Positions 49,410 through 58,472 of a stretch of 64,000 nucleotides of DNA are shown here, in pieces. Position numbers and translations under genes: made by a program. Position 1 is the first letter of the stretch. Every line of letters begins with the position of its first letter. The notes beneath the pieces are model-generated. The model did no database searches and was not told where the DNA came from. It saw nothing but the letters and a program-made list of their open reading frames with translations. This DNA is from Nocardioides daphniae (GTDB taxonomy: Bacteria > Actinomycetota > Actinomycetes > Propionibacteriales > Nocardioidaceae): contig NZ_CP038462.1 of assembly GCF_004777465.1 (NCBI RefSeq), forward strand, positions 1,178,001-1,242,000. Reading direction: 5' to 3'.

Positions 49410-49904
49410 TCAGGTGCAGGGCATGACCTCGTCGAGGTGCTCCTTGATGGGGACCGCCAGGGTGCGCAGGTGGGTGTCGGGCCCCTTGAAGCGGTGCTCG
49501 GCCGGGAGGTCCAGGCGCACCCGCGGTGCGTGGCTGAGCACCGTCATCTCGATGTCGCTGTCGGGGTCCTTCATCTGGGCGCCGGGGATGAACCAGCCGA
49601 CACCGTCGATCTCGCTGCAGCGGGCGAAGGGGTCGTACTCCTCGGGCTGCGGCGCACCGCAGGTGAGGACGACGGGGTCATCGCCCCACGCCGCCCCGAC
49701 GCCTCCGGAGACCTCGACCCGCTCCTGCTCGAAGAGCTCGTCGGGGAGGTCGGCGACGAGCGCCTCGCAGGCCGCCCGCTCGGCGTCGTCCATCGGCTCG
49801 GAGGCGATCTCGACGGTGGAGGAGCACCCACCCAGGAGCAGGGCCAGTGCAGGGGCCAGGGCAGGGAGGAGGAGCGCCGCCGTGCGGCGCGGTCGGGCGG
49901 TCAC
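49410..49904 (-). CDS. DUF3515 lipoprotein
   Basis: A 164-residue lipoprotein with a twin-basic N terminus, a hydrophobic stretch and the lipobox L-L-G-G-C (Cys27), then a soluble domain. Family cysteines are in 'AACEALVADLP', 'VLTCGAP' and 'FARCSEIDGVGWF', plus the C-terminal M-P-C-T. The domain is found next to thiL and ddl in actinobacteria; its function is unknown. GTG 49904. Confidence 0.85.
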   Translation of the reverse strand: MTARPRRTAALLLPALAPALALLLGGCSSTVEIASEPMDDAERAACEALVADLPDELFEQERVEVSGGVGAAWGDDPVVLTCGAPQPEEYDPFARCSEIDGVGWFIPGAQMKDPDSDIEMTVLSHAPRVRLDLPAEHRFKGPDTHLRTLAVPIKEHLDEVMPCT

Positions 49905-49907
49905 GTC

Positions 49908-50140
49908 TCAGATGTGGACGACCGGGCAGGTCAGGGTCCTGGTGATGCCGTCGAGGTTCTGCACGCGCGAGACGACCAGGCGGCCGAGCTCGTCGACGTT
50001 GCGCGCCTCGGCGCGCACGATGACGTCGTACGGGCCCGTGACGTCCTCCGCGCTCGTGACCCCTCGATCTCCGCGATCGCGGCGGCCACCTCAGCGGCCT
50101 TGCCGACGTCGGTCTGGATCAGGATGTAGGCCTGCACCAT
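49908..50140 (-). CDS. Stand-alone Lrp/AsnC ligand-binding (RAM) protein, frameshifted
   Basis: About 77 residues with no DNA-binding domain. 'VQAYILIQTDVGKAAEVAAAI' is followed, after one missing base in a G run near 50063, by V-T-S-A-E-D-V-T-G-P-Y-D-V-I-V-R-A and a C-terminal 'DGITRTLTCPVVHI'. Such small RAM proteins bind amino acids and may modulate full-length Lrp proteins. ATG 50140; it is divergent from thiL and its stop lies 4 bp from the DUF3515 start. Confidence 0.82.
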
Positions 50141-50316
50141 GAGGGGCTCCCTTGCTCGCGGAACGTGCGACTCACCCGCAGGGCGACCACCGCTGGAGGG
50201 TGGCGACGCCAGGTGACGTCGTGGCCAACCTACATCGCGCTCCATACGGCGTCCACGCGCACCGGACGGCTCGCCGGTGCACCGGCCACCACCCCCACTC
50301 TGGTGAGATGGGGCCC

Positions 50317-51267
50317 ATGGCACTGTCTGACGAGACCCCCCTGGCCGAGGTCGGCGAGTTCGAGCTCATCGAGGCGTTCATCGGCCTCTACCCGCAGGGC
50401 GACGACGTCGTCGTCGGCCCCGGCGACGACGCGGCCGTGGTGCGGATCCGCAACGGCCACGTCGTGGTCTCCACCGACGTCATGGTCGAGGGGCGGCACT
50501 TCCGCCGCGACTGGGCCTCGGGCGGTGACGTGGGCCGGCGCGCGGCCGCCCAGAACCTCTCCGACATCAACGCCATGGGCGGCGTGGCGCACTCGATGAC
50601 CGTCGGCCTCACCCTGCCCACCGACCTCCCGGTGGGCTGGGCGCTCGACTTCGCCCGCGGCTTCGCCGACGAGTGCGCCAAGGTGGGTGCCCAGGTGATC
50701 GGCGGCGACACCACGCGTGGCGACCAGGTCGTGATCGCGGTGACCGCCATCGGCGCCGTCACCCGCGCCCCGGTGCTGCGCTCCGGCGCCCGTCCCGGCG
50801 ACGTGGTCGCGCTCTGCGGGCGCCAGGGCTGGGCGGCCGGGGGACTGGCGGTGCTGACCCGCGGCTTCCGCTCGCCGCGCGTGCTCGTGGAGGCCTACCG
50901 CAGCCCCGAGCCACCGTACGCAGCCGGGGGCGACGCCGCGGAGGCCGGCGCGACCTCGATGATCGACGTCTCCGACGGCCTGGTCGCCGACGCCGGCCAC
51001 CTCGCCGTCGAGTCGGGGGTGGCCATCGACCTGCGGACCGAGTCGTTCGAGGTCGCCGAGCCGCTGCACGCGGTGGGCTCCGCGCTCGGCGCCGACCCGA
51101 TGCAGTTCATCCTCGGTGGTGGGGACGACCACCCGCTGCTGGCCACCTTCCCGTCCGCCTCCGCGGTGCCGATGGGGTGGCAGGTGATCGGCGAGGTCCT
51201 CGAGGGGAGCGGTGTCACCGTCGACGGCGCGGCGTACGAGGGTCCGGGCGGCTGGGTACACTTCTGA
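50317..51267 (+). CDS. thiL: Thiamine-monophosphate kinase
   Basis: A 316-residue AIR-synthase-fold kinase that phosphorylates TMP to TPP. 'VVGPGDDAAVVRI', 'STDVMVEGRHFRRDW', 'GRRAAAQNLSDINAMGG' and 'VIGGDTTRGDQVVI' are the metal- and ATP-binding blocks; 'SMIDVSDGLVADAGHLA' is typical. ATG 50317 preferred over in-frame ATG 50308 by the family start. Followed by a hairpin and the rpmB promoter. Confidence 0.95.
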   Translation: MALSDETPLAEVGEFELIEAFIGLYPQGDDVVVGPGDDAAVVRIRNGHVVVSTDVMVEGRHFRRDWASGGDVGRRAAAQNLSDINAMGGVAHSMTVGLTLPTDLPVGWALDFARGFADECAKVGAQVIGGDTTRGDQVVIAVTAIGAVTRAPVLRSGARPGDVVALCGRQGWAAGGLAVLTRGFRSPRVLVEAYRSPEPPYAAGGDAAEAGATSMIDVSDGLVADAGHLAVESGVAIDLRTESFEVAEPLHAVGSALGADPMQFILGGGDDHPLLATFPSASAVPMGWQVIGEVLEGSGVTVDGAAYEGPGGWVHF

Positions 51268-51269
51268 CG

Positions 51270-51292
51270 CGCTCCCAGTCTGACCGGGAGCG
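51270..51292 (+). terminator. Hairpin after thiL
   Basis: CGCTCCC (51270-51276) pairs with GGGAGCG (51286-51292), directly after the thiL stop. Weak T content. Confidence 0.5.
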
Positions 51293-51328
51293 TCCGTCCA
51301 GCGTGGAGCGGGCCCCCGGGGCCTCGAT

Positions 51329-51357
51329 TTCACCCGGTGCTGGAAGTCGGCTACTCT
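51329..51357 (+). promoter_or_regulatory. Promoter of rpmB
   Basis: TTCACC (51329-51334), 17 bp and TACTCT (51352-51357). It lies 82 bp before the rpmB start, in the only gap where the ribosomal protein gene can be started separately from thiL. Confidence 0.45.
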
Positions 51358-51439
51358 GGTGCGGTTGCTTGCGCGGCCAGATCATTGCGTCCAGCGCGAG
51401 CACCACGTCGAGAAACCAACGAACTGATCGGAGTGCACG

Positions 51440-51625
51440 GTGGCTGCCGTCTGCGACATCTGCGCCAAGAAGCCGGGCTTCGGCAACAACCGTCCTTGGT
51501 CGCGCAAGATCACGAAGCGTCGCTTCAACCCGAACATCCAGCGCGTCCGCGCCACGGTGAACGGTGCGCCCAAGCGCGTCAACGTCTGCACGGGTTGCCT
51601 GAAGGCCGGCAAGGTCTCGCGCTGA
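51440..51625 (+). CDS. rpmB: 50S ribosomal protein L28
   Basis: A 61-residue L28 with 'CDICAKKPGFGNN' and 'VCTGCLKAGKV', the C+ form whose two C-x2-C pairs can hold zinc. GTG start with GGAG 10 bp upstream. It has its own promoter-like sequence and a strong terminator, so it is probably monocistronic. Confidence 0.97.
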   Translation: MAAVCDICAKKPGFGNNRPWSRKITKRRFNPNIQRVRATVNGAPKRVNVCTGCLKAGKVSR

Positions 51626-51656
51626 TCCCACGCGTCGCTGGCCCGACCAGCGTCAT

Positions 51657-51698
51657 GAAGACCTCGGAGAGCCGACGCTCCCGAGGTCTTCTGCATTT
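51657..51698 (+). terminator. Terminator after rpmB
   Basis: GAAGACCTCGG (51657-51667) pairs with CCGAGGTCTTC (51681-51691), followed by TGCATTT. Confidence 0.8.
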
Positions 51699-51813
51699 CG
51701 GGGACTGCGCCCGTCGAAGCCCCTCAGCCCCACTAAGGTGTGCATCCACGCGACAGTCGGGCGCTGCCGCGCCACCTCACGTGACCACCCCGCCCAGACC
51801 CAGGAGCCGACGC

Positions 51814-53457
51814 ATGGAGCAGGTACCGAGCGGGATCAGTCTCGCCACGGTGCTGCGCTTCGTCGACGTCGCGACGGACGCGCTGAGCGCCGCCCGCGAG
51901 GAGATCGACGCGCTCAACGTCTACCCGGTGCCCGACGGCGACACCGGCACCAACATGTTCCTCACCTTCTCGGCCGCCCGCGACGCCGTGCGCGAGGCCG
52001 CCCAGGACGGGCACGACGTGGTCGCCGGCCTGGCTGCCTTCCGGCGCGCCGCCCTGCTCAGCGCGCGCGGCAACTCCGGCGTCATCCTGAGCCAGATGCT
52101 CGGGGCGCTCGCCGTCCGGATGGAGCGCGCGGCGCCCGACGAGGACCCGGCGTACGTCGTCGCCGAGGCGATGCGGAGGGCCACCGAGGCCAGCTACGAG
52201 GCGGTCGCCGTGCCGGTGGAGGGAACCATCCTCACCGTCGCGCGGGCGGCCAGCGACGCCGCCGTCGCGCTGGTCGGTGGCGCCGAGCGCGCGGTCACCC
52301 CCAGCGACGTCTTCGCGGCGGCAGCGACAGCTGCCCGGGAAGCCCTGGCACTCACTCCCACGCAGCTCAAGGTCCTGGCCGACGCGGGCGTCGTGGACGC
52401 CGGCGGCCGCGGGCTCTGCGTCGTCCTCGACGCCGCCGAGCGGGTGCTCACCGGCCGTCACCAGGTCTCCGAGCCCGGCCACCACAAGACCCCGCGGATC
52501 CCGGTCCGGGTGCCCGACGACGAACTGACCGAGGGCGGTCCGGCGTACGAGGTGATGTTCCTGCTCGACGCCGACGAGACGGCCGTGGGCGTCCTGCGCA
52601 GCGAGCTCGCCGCCCTCGGCGACTCGCTCGTCGTGGTCGGTGGTGACGACCTGTGGAACGTCCACGTGCACGTCGACGACGTGGGCGCGGCGATCGAGGC
52701 CGGCATCCGGGCCGGTCGCCCGCACCGGATCCGGGTCACCCACTTCGCCGAGCAGGTCGCCGAGCACCGTCACCGTGACGCGTCGCGCAGCGGCAGGCGG
52801 ATCGTCGCCGTCACCTTCGGCGACGGACTGCGTGACCTCTTCGCCGGCGCCGGTGCACTGGTCGTCGAGGCAGGGGTGGGTCGACGTCCGTCGACCGGCG
52901 AGATCCTGGCGGCCATCGAGGAGAGCCAGGCGGCCGAGGTGGTCGTCATGCCCAACGACCCCGACTCGCTGCGGGTGGCCGAGATCGCCGCCCGGACCGC
53001 CGAGGACGGGGGCCACGTGCGGGTGGCCGTCATCCCCACGCACGCGCAGGTCCAGGGGCTGGCGGCCATCGCCGTGCACGAGCCCGGCCGTTCCTTCGAC
53101 CAGGACGTGCTGGAGATGACCGCCACCGCCCGCCACGCCCGCCACGGAGCGGTCACGGTGGCCGCCAAGCAGGCCTTCACGACCGCCGGGCCCTGCGAGC
53201 CGGGCGACGTGCTCGGCGTCATCGACGGTGACTTCGCGCTCATCGGCTCCGACCTGCTCGAGGTGGCCACCGGCGTCGTCGGCCGTCTGCTCGGTGCCGG
53301 TGGTGAGCTGGTCACGCTGGTCGCCGGCCAGGCCGAGGAGGCAGCCGAGCTGGCCGAGCGCTGCGCCGCCTGGGTCGAGGAGACCCACCCGCTGGTCGAC
53401 GTCGTCGTCTACGAGGGCGGTCAGGAGCGGTACCCGCTCTTGATGTCCGTCGAGTAG
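51814..53457 (+). CDS. DAK2-domain protein (FakA/YloV-like)
   Basis: A 547-residue protein. The N-terminal DAK2 nucleotide-binding domain has 'LNVYPVPDGDTGTNMFLTF' and 'ARGNSGVILSQMLGAL' (residues about 30-95). It is followed by the FakA-type middle and C-terminal domains ('GPAYEVMFLLD', 'NVHVHVDDVGAAIEAG'). FakA homologues phosphorylate fatty acids bound to FakB/DegV proteins. No degV-type gene is in the window. Upstream of recG as in most actinobacteria; the gap to recG is 4 bp. Confidence 0.88.
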   Translation: MEQVPSGISLATVLRFVDVATDALSAAREEIDALNVYPVPDGDTGTNMFLTFSAARDAVREAAQDGHDVVAGLAAFRRAALLSARGNSGVILSQMLGALAVRMERAAPDEDPAYVVAEAMRRATEASYEAVAVPVEGTILTVARAASDAAVALVGGAERAVTPSDVFAAAATAAREALALTPTQLKVLADAGVVDAGGRGLCVVLDAAERVLTGRHQVSEPGHHKTPRIPVRVPDDELTEGGPAYEVMFLLDADETAVGVLRSELAALGDSLVVVGGDDLWNVHVHVDDVGAAIEAGIRAGRPHRIRVTHFAEQVAEHRHRDASRSGRRIVAVTFGDGLRDLFAGAGALVVEAGVGRRPSTGEILAAIEESQAAEVVVMPNDPDSLRVAEIAARTAEDGGHVRVAVIPTHAQVQGLAAIAVHEPGRSFDQDVLEMTATARHARHGAVTVAAKQAFTTAGPCEPGDVLGVIDGDFALIGSDLLEVATGVVGRLLGAGGELVTLVAGQAEEAAELAERCAAWVEETHPLVDVVVYEGGQERYPLLMSVE

Positions 53458-53461
53458 TCCC

Positions 53462-55693
53462 GTGGTCGCCATCACCCCGGACTCGCCGATCGCTGCCGTC
53501 TTCGGCCGGTCGGTGAAGAAGCGCCAGACCGTCGAGGAGGGCCTGGGCCTGACCACGGTCGGCGACCTGCTGTGGCACTTCCCGCGCCGCTACGTGCGTA
53601 CGACCGAGCTCAGCGACGTCGACACCCTCGTCGAGGGTGAGCTGATGACGGTCGTGGGGGAGGTGACCTCCAGCAAGGTCAGCACCTTCACCAACCGTCG
53701 CACCATGAAGCCCGGGAGCCGGGTCGAGGTCCGGGTCGCCACCCAGGGGCCTGCGTTCGTGATGACCTGGTTCCTGCCGCACCAGACGATGGCCGAGCGC
53801 GAGCGGGCCCGGATGGCGGTCGGCACCCGCGGGATGTTCACGGGCAAGGCCCAGGTCTTCAACGGGCAGTGGCAGCTCGCCCAGCCGCACGCGGTGATCT
53901 TCGGCGGGGGAGACGGCACCGGCGACGGCAGTGACGAGCACCTCGCCGCCAGCCTCAAGGGGCTGATGCCGATCTACCCGCTCACCGCCAAGCTCTACTC
54001 CTGGGACCTGCAGAAGACCATCCAGTTCGCCCTCGACGTCGTCACCGGGGTCGAGGACGTCTTCCCCGAGCACCTGCTCGACCGCTTCGACCTGCCCGAC
54101 GTGATGACCGCGCTGCGCTGGATCCACGGGCCCGACGACTACGACGAGGTGAGGGCGGCGCAGAAGCGCTTCCGTTTCACCGAGGCGCTGGTGCTGCAGC
54201 TGGTCCTGGCCCGTCGTCGCGCCGCGCTGCGCGCCCAGGGAGCCCAAGGGCGTACGGGAGGGCAGCGCGAGCTGCTGGCCGCCTTCGACGCGCGCCTGCC
54301 CTTCGAGCTGACCGCGGGCCAGCGCGAGGTCGGCGAGGTGATCGAGGCCGAGCTCGCCCAGCCGCACCCGATGAACCGGCTGCTCCAGGGCGAGGTGGGC
54401 TCCGGCAAGACGCTGGTCGCCCTGCGCGCCATGCTGCGGGTCGTCGACTCCGGGGGGCAGGCCGTGCTGCTGGCGCCCACCGAAGTGCTCGCCCAGCAGC
54501 ACCACCGCTCGATCACCGCCATGCTCGGCGACCTGGCCGGCGGCGGGATGCTCGGCGGGGCCGACGACGCCACCCGGGTCACGCTGCTCACAGGCTCGAT
54601 GGGCAAGGCCCAGCGGCAGTCCGCGATGCTCGAGATCGCCACCGGCGACGCCGGCATCGTGGTCGGCACCCACGCCCTGCTGGAGGGCAACGTCTCCTTC
54701 TTCGACCTGGGCCTGGTCGTCGTCGACGAGCAGCACCGCTTCGGGGTCGAGCAGCGCGCCGCGCTGACCGACAAGGCCGCGACGCCTCCGCACGTGCTGG
54801 TCATGACGGCCACGCCGATCCCGCGCACCGTGGCGATGACGGTCTTCGGCGACCTCGAGACGTCGGTGCTGCGTGAGCTGCCCGCCGGCCGTGCGCCCAT
54901 CGCCTCCCACGTGGCACCACTGACCGAGCAGCCGCACTGGGAGCAGCGGGTGTGGGAGCGCGTCGCCGAGGAGGTCGCCAAGGGCCACCAGGTGTACGTG
55001 GTCTGCCCCCGCATCGCGGGCGACGAGCTGGAGGCCGGCGAGAGCGACGCCCCGCGCGAGGACGACGAGGCGCCCAGACGTCCGCTCCGGGCAGTGGAGG
55101 AGGTCACCGCGATGCTCACCGGGGGACCGCTGTCGCACGTGCGCGTCGAGGCGCTGCACGGACGGCTCGCGCCCGAGGTCAAGGAGCAGGTGATGCGACG
55201 CTTCGCCGCGGGGGAGGTCGACGTCCTGGTCTCCACCACGGTGATCGAGGTGGGCGTCGACGTCGCCAACGCGACGATGATGGTGATCCTCGACGCCGAC
55301 CGGTTCGGTGTCTCGCAGCTGCACCAGCTGCGCGGCCGCGTCGGCCGTGGCGGGCTGCCGGGGCTCTGCCTGCTGGTCAGCCACGCCGAGTCGGGCAGCG
55401 ACGCCCGTGACCGCCTCGAGGCCGTGGCCGCGACCACCGACGGCTTCGAGCTGAGCCGCGTCGACCTCGAGCAGCGTCGGGAGGGCGACGTGCTCGGCAA
55501 GAACCAGAGCGGATTCCGTTCGAGCCTGGTGAACCTGCGGGTGCTCCGGGACGAGAAGACCATCGTGGCGGCTCGGGAGGCTGCGGAAGCACTGCTGGAC
55601 GAGGACCCGGACCTCGCCGGCGCGCCTGCCCTGGGGCGTCTGGTGGCCGAGATCGAGGACAGCGCCCGTTCCGACTACATGGAGAAGGCATGA
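53462..55693 (+). CDS. recG: ATP-dependent DNA helicase RecG
   Basis: A 743-residue helicase that reverses stalled forks and branch-migrates Holliday junctions. An N-terminal OB/wedge domain (residues about 55-160) precedes motif I 'LQGEVGSGKTLVALRAML' (about 306-323), the DExH motif 'VVVDEQHRFGVEQR' (about 420), 'MTATPIPRTVAMT' and motif VI 'LHQLRGRVGRGG'. GTG 53462. The stop overlaps the rsmD start (ATGA). Confidence 0.96.
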   Translation: MVAITPDSPIAAVFGRSVKKRQTVEEGLGLTTVGDLLWHFPRRYVRTTELSDVDTLVEGELMTVVGEVTSSKVSTFTNRRTMKPGSRVEVRVATQGPAFVMTWFLPHQTMAERERARMAVGTRGMFTGKAQVFNGQWQLAQPHAVIFGGGDGTGDGSDEHLAASLKGLMPIYPLTAKLYSWDLQKTIQFALDVVTGVEDVFPEHLLDRFDLPDVMTALRWIHGPDDYDEVRAAQKRFRFTEALVLQLVLARRRAALRAQGAQGRTGGQRELLAAFDARLPFELTAGQREVGEVIEAELAQPHPMNRLLQGEVGSGKTLVALRAMLRVVDSGGQAVLLAPTEVLAQQHHRSITAMLGDLAGGGMLGGADDATRVTLLTGSMGKAQRQSAMLEIATGDAGIVVGTHALLEGNVSFFDLGLVVVDEQHRFGVEQRAALTDKAATPPHVLVMTATPIPRTVAMTVFGDLETSVLRELPAGRAPIASHVAPLTEQPHWEQRVWERVAEEVAKGHQVYVVCPRIAGDELEAGESDAPREDDEAPRRPLRAVEEVTAMLTGGPLSHVRVEALHGRLAPEVKEQVMRRFAAGEVDVLVSTTVIEVGVDVANATMMVILDADRFGVSQLHQLRGRVGRGGLPGLCLLVSHAESGSDARDRLEAVAATTDGFELSRVDLEQRREGDVLGKNQSGFRSSLVNLRVLRDEKTIVAAREAAEALLDEDPDLAGAPALGRLVAEIEDSARSDYMEKA

Positions 55694-56304
55694 CGCGGAT
55701 CATCGGGGGGCAGGCCGGCGGACGACGTCTGGCGACGCCTCGTGGCCAGGCCACCCGCCCCACGAGCGACCGCGTCCGCGAGGCGCTCTTCTCGGCCGTG
55801 GAGTCCTGGTGCGGCTCCCTGCACGGCCTGCGCTTCCTCGACCTGTACGCGGGCTCCGGCGCGGTGGGCCTGGAGGCCTGGTCGCGCGGCGCCGGCGTGG
55901 TCACGTTCGTCGAGCAGGACCGGCGTACGGCAGCCCTCGTGCAGTCCAACGCACGTGACCTGGGCTTCGCCAAGGCCGACATCCGCAGCGCCTCGGTCTC
56001 CGCGGTGCTCGCCACCTCGCCGGCCGCCCCCTACGACGTGGTCTTCTCCGACCCGCCCTACCCGCTGGAGCCCGAGCGGGTCGACGCCGATTTGGCCGCG
56101 CTGGTGCGGCACGGCTGGCTGGTGCCCGGTGCCCTGGTGGTCGTCGAGCGCGGCGTACGCAGCCCTTCCCCGACGTGGCCCGACGGGCTCGTGGGGCGCC
56201 GGGAGAAGAAGTACGGCGAGACGGTGCTTTGGTACGGTCACGCGGACGAGGACGACGACCTCGACGACCCCGACGAAGTCCTCGCGGACGACCCCCAGGA
56301 GTGA
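55690..56304 (+). CDS. rsmD: 16S rRNA (guanine966-N2)-methyltransferase
   Basis: A 204-residue class I methyltransferase. 'RIIGGQAGGRRLATPRG' is the N-terminal signature, 'FLDLYAGSGAVGLEAWSRGA' the SAM site and 'DVVFSDPPYPL' the N6/N2-methylase catalytic motif. The C terminus is acidic (Asp-rich, 15 residues). It overlaps recG and coaD by 4 bp each, so the three are translationally coupled. Confidence 0.94.
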   Translation: MTRIIGGQAGGRRLATPRGQATRPTSDRVREALFSAVESWCGSLHGLRFLDLYAGSGAVGLEAWSRGAGVVTFVEQDRRTAALVQSNARDLGFAKADIRSASVSAVLATSPAAPYDVVFSDPPYPLEPERVDADLAALVRHGWLVPGALVVVERGVRSPSPTWPDGLVGRREKKYGETVLWYGHADEDDDLDDPDEVLADDPQE

Positions 56305-56798
56305 GCGTGCGCCGTGCAGTCTGTCCCGGTTCCTTCGACCCGGTGCACAACGGCCACCTCGACATCGTGCGACGGGCCTCCGGCCTCTTCGACGAGGTCG
56401 TGGTGGCGGTGGGCGTCAACGCCTCCAAGAGCCGCCTCTTCGACGCCGAGGAGCGCATGGAGATGCTCCGCGAGGTCGTGGCGCCCTTCGGCAACGTGCG
56501 GGTCGCCTGCTTCACCGGCCTGCTGACCGACTTCTGCCGCGACAACGACGTGCGCGCCATCGTGAAGGGGCTGCGTGCAGCCGGCGACTTCGAGTACGAG
56601 CTGCCGATGGCCCAGATGAACGCGCACCTGACCGACGTGGAGACCGTCTTCGTGGCCACGGACCCGACCTACGCGTTCGTCTCCTCGAGCCTGGTCAAGG
56701 AGGTCGCCGGGCTCGGCGGCGACGTGGCGGCCTTCCTGCCGCCCGTCGTGCTGGAGCGGCTGACGGCACGGTTGGCCGAGCGGGCCCGTCAGCCGTGA
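56301..56798 (+). CDS. coaD: Phosphopantetheine adenylyltransferase
   Basis: A 165-residue enzyme, the penultimate step of CoA synthesis. The nucleotidyltransferase site 'VCPGSFDPVHNGHLDIVRRA' has H-x-G-H, and 'FVSSSLVKEVAGLGGDV' is the ISSTxxR-type loop in its S-S-S-L-V-K form. GTG 56301 overlaps rsmD; GTG 56307 is also in frame and would begin M-R-R-A-V. It ends the recG-rsmD-coaD run. Confidence 0.95.
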   Translation: MSVRRAVCPGSFDPVHNGHLDIVRRASGLFDEVVVAVGVNASKSRLFDAEERMEMLREVVAPFGNVRVACFTGLLTDFCRDNDVRAIVKGLRAAGDFEYELPMAQMNAHLTDVETVFVATDPTYAFVSSSLVKEVAGLGGDVAAFLPPVVLERLTARLAERARQP

Positions 56799-56863
56799 CC
56801 GCGCAGGTCGCGTGACGGGTCACGTGAGCAGCGTCACGCCTGACGCCGAGGCGCGACCCAGTT

Positions 56864-56893
56864 TTGCCCCGCCGGACGCCGGGCGGTTAGAGT
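56864..56893 (+). promoter_or_regulatory. Promoter of yceD-rpmF-rnc
   Basis: TTGCCC (56864-56869), 18 bp and TAGAGT (56888-56893), 37 bp before the yceD start in the 132-bp gap after coaD. Confidence 0.45.
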
Positions 56894-56930
56894 TCCCTAG
56901 TTCTGTTGCGCCGATCATGAAAGTGGGCCA

Positions 56931-57484
56931 GTGACCAGTCTGGACCGAGAGCGCCGCTCGTGCTCGATACACGCGAGCTCGGCCGCCGCCCGGGAGTCCA
57001 GCGTGAGCTGTCCCTCTCCGTGCCGGCGCCGGCAGAACTTGGCATCGAAGTACTCCGTGTCCCCGAGGGGGAGCAGATCCAGCTGGAGCTGCGCCTCGAG
57101 GCGGTCATGGAGGGCGTGTTGGTGACAGGCACGGCTCAGGCCGAGCTCGTCGGCGAGTGCGTGCGGTGCCTGCAGCCCATCGAGGACGAGCTCTTCGTGG
57201 ACCTGCAGGAGCTGTACGTGTACGAAGACATCCGGCACGACAGGTCCGACGAGGACCTGGACGACGAGGTCAGCAAGCTCGAGGACGACCTGCTCGACCT
57301 CGAGCCCCTGTTGCGGGACGCGGTGGTGCTTGCGCTGCCGTTCCAGCCGCTGTGCCAGGACGACTGTCCCGGGCTGTGCATCGAGTGCGGTGCACGACTC
57401 GCGGACGACCCCGACCACGGTCACGAGGCTGCGATCGACCCGCGCTGGGCAGGGCTGCAGGCCCTGAAGCAGGACGAGGACTGA
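56931..57484 (+). CDS. yceD: YceD/DUF177 protein, frameshifted N terminus
   Basis: About 184 residues, with the DUF177 fold: '[12 protein letters not shown]' near the N terminus, then '[21 protein letters not shown]' and the Cys pairs of '[21 protein letters not shown]'. GTG 56931 gives [10 protein letters not shown]; one base is missing near 56957 before V-L-D-T-R, so an automated call would start at GTG 56960. In bacteria and plants the family is tied to 23S rRNA processing and ribosome assembly. It is always beside rpmF, as here. Confidence 0.9.
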
Positions 57485-57548
57485 GCCGGTCGAACCCGAC
57501 CGGACGAAGAGCAAGTGGCCGTACCGGCCCAGGCATGAGGAGATAACA

Positions 57549-57734
57549 GTGGCTGTTCCGAAGCGGAAGATGTCGCGCAGCAACACGCGCCACCGTCGCT
57601 CGCAGTGGAAGGCTGTCGCCCCGTCGCTGGTGACCTGCGCCAACCCGGCGTGCGGTGCCAAGCACCTCCCGCACCGTGCGTGCGGCGAGTGCGGCCAGTA
57701 CGGCGCGCGCGCTGAGCGTCGCCAGGTCCTCTGA
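57549..57734 (+). CDS. rpmF: 50S ribosomal protein L32
   Basis: A 61-residue L32 opening '[18 protein letters not shown]' with the zinc ribbon '[20 protein letters not shown]'. GTG with AGGAG 9 bp upstream. Between yceD and rnc, the standard bacterial order. Confidence 0.97.
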   Translation: MAVPKRKMSRSNTRHRRSQWKAVAPSLVTCANPACGAKHLPHRACGECGQYGARAERRQVL

Positions 57735-57747
57735 CCGGGTCCCACCT

Positions 57748-58460
57748 CTGACCACGCAGCTGCGCCAAGCGCTCGGGGATCCTGTACTGACCCCCGAGCT
57801 GCTTGAGCGTGCGCTGACCCACCGCTCGTACGCGTACGAGAACGGTGGTCTTCCCACCAATGAGCGCCTGGAGTTCCTCGGGGACTCCGTGCTCGGCGTG
57901 GTGGTGACGGAGACTCTCTACACGAACCACCCGGACCTGTCCGAGGGTCGTCTCGCGAAGCTGCGGGCCGCGGTCGTCAATGCTCGCGCGTTGGCCGACG
58001 TGGCCCGCTCCATCGGTCTCGGCGAGCACATCAAGCTCGGCCGCGGCGAGGAGACGACCGGTGGGCGTGACAAGGCGTCGATCCTGTCCGACACCGTCGA
58101 GGCAGTGATCGGCGCCATCCACCTGTCCGGTGGGTTCGAGGTCTCCCGCGAGGTCGTGCACCGGCTCTTCGACCCGCTCATGGAGGCTGCGGCCGCCATG
58201 GGCGCCGGTCTGGACTGGAAGACCTCGCTCCAGGAGCTCGCCGCCAGCCACGGGCTCGGCGTCCCTGAGTACGTGATCCAGGACGAGGGTCCGGACCACA
58301 TGAAGACCTTCACCGCCCAGGTGCGCGTCGGCGACGGCCTCTACGGCCACGGCACCGGACGGTCGAAGAAGGAGGCGGAGCAGGCAGCCGCCCAGACCGC
58401 CTACAGCGAGATCTCCGAGGCCCGCGACGCCGCGGCCCGGGGTGACGACTCCCCGTCTGA
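57748..58460 (+). CDS. rnc: Ribonuclease III, uncertain start and frameshifted end
   Basis: About 237 residues. The RNase III signature '[18 protein letters not shown]' and '[13 protein letters not shown]' carry the catalytic acidic residues. The dsRNA-binding domain '[20 protein letters not shown]' to '[13 protein letters not shown]' closes the protein. It processes rRNA precursors and structured mRNAs. No ATG, GTG or TTG lies in frame between the rpmF stop and T-T-Q-L-R-Q-A-L; the first candidate is CTG 57748, so a base may be missing there. At the end one C is missing near 58452; the true stop is TGA 58458-58460, 12 bp before mutM. Confidence 0.9.
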
Positions 58461-58472
58461 GACGAGGCCGCC

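Noticed and set aside
50141..50316. TPP riboswitch upstream of thiL
   Set aside because: I found no THI-box-like conserved sequence in the 176-bp divergent gap.
53312..55384. 690-codon minus-strand open frame opposite recG
   Set aside because: Same cause; recG on the plus strand has all helicase motifs.
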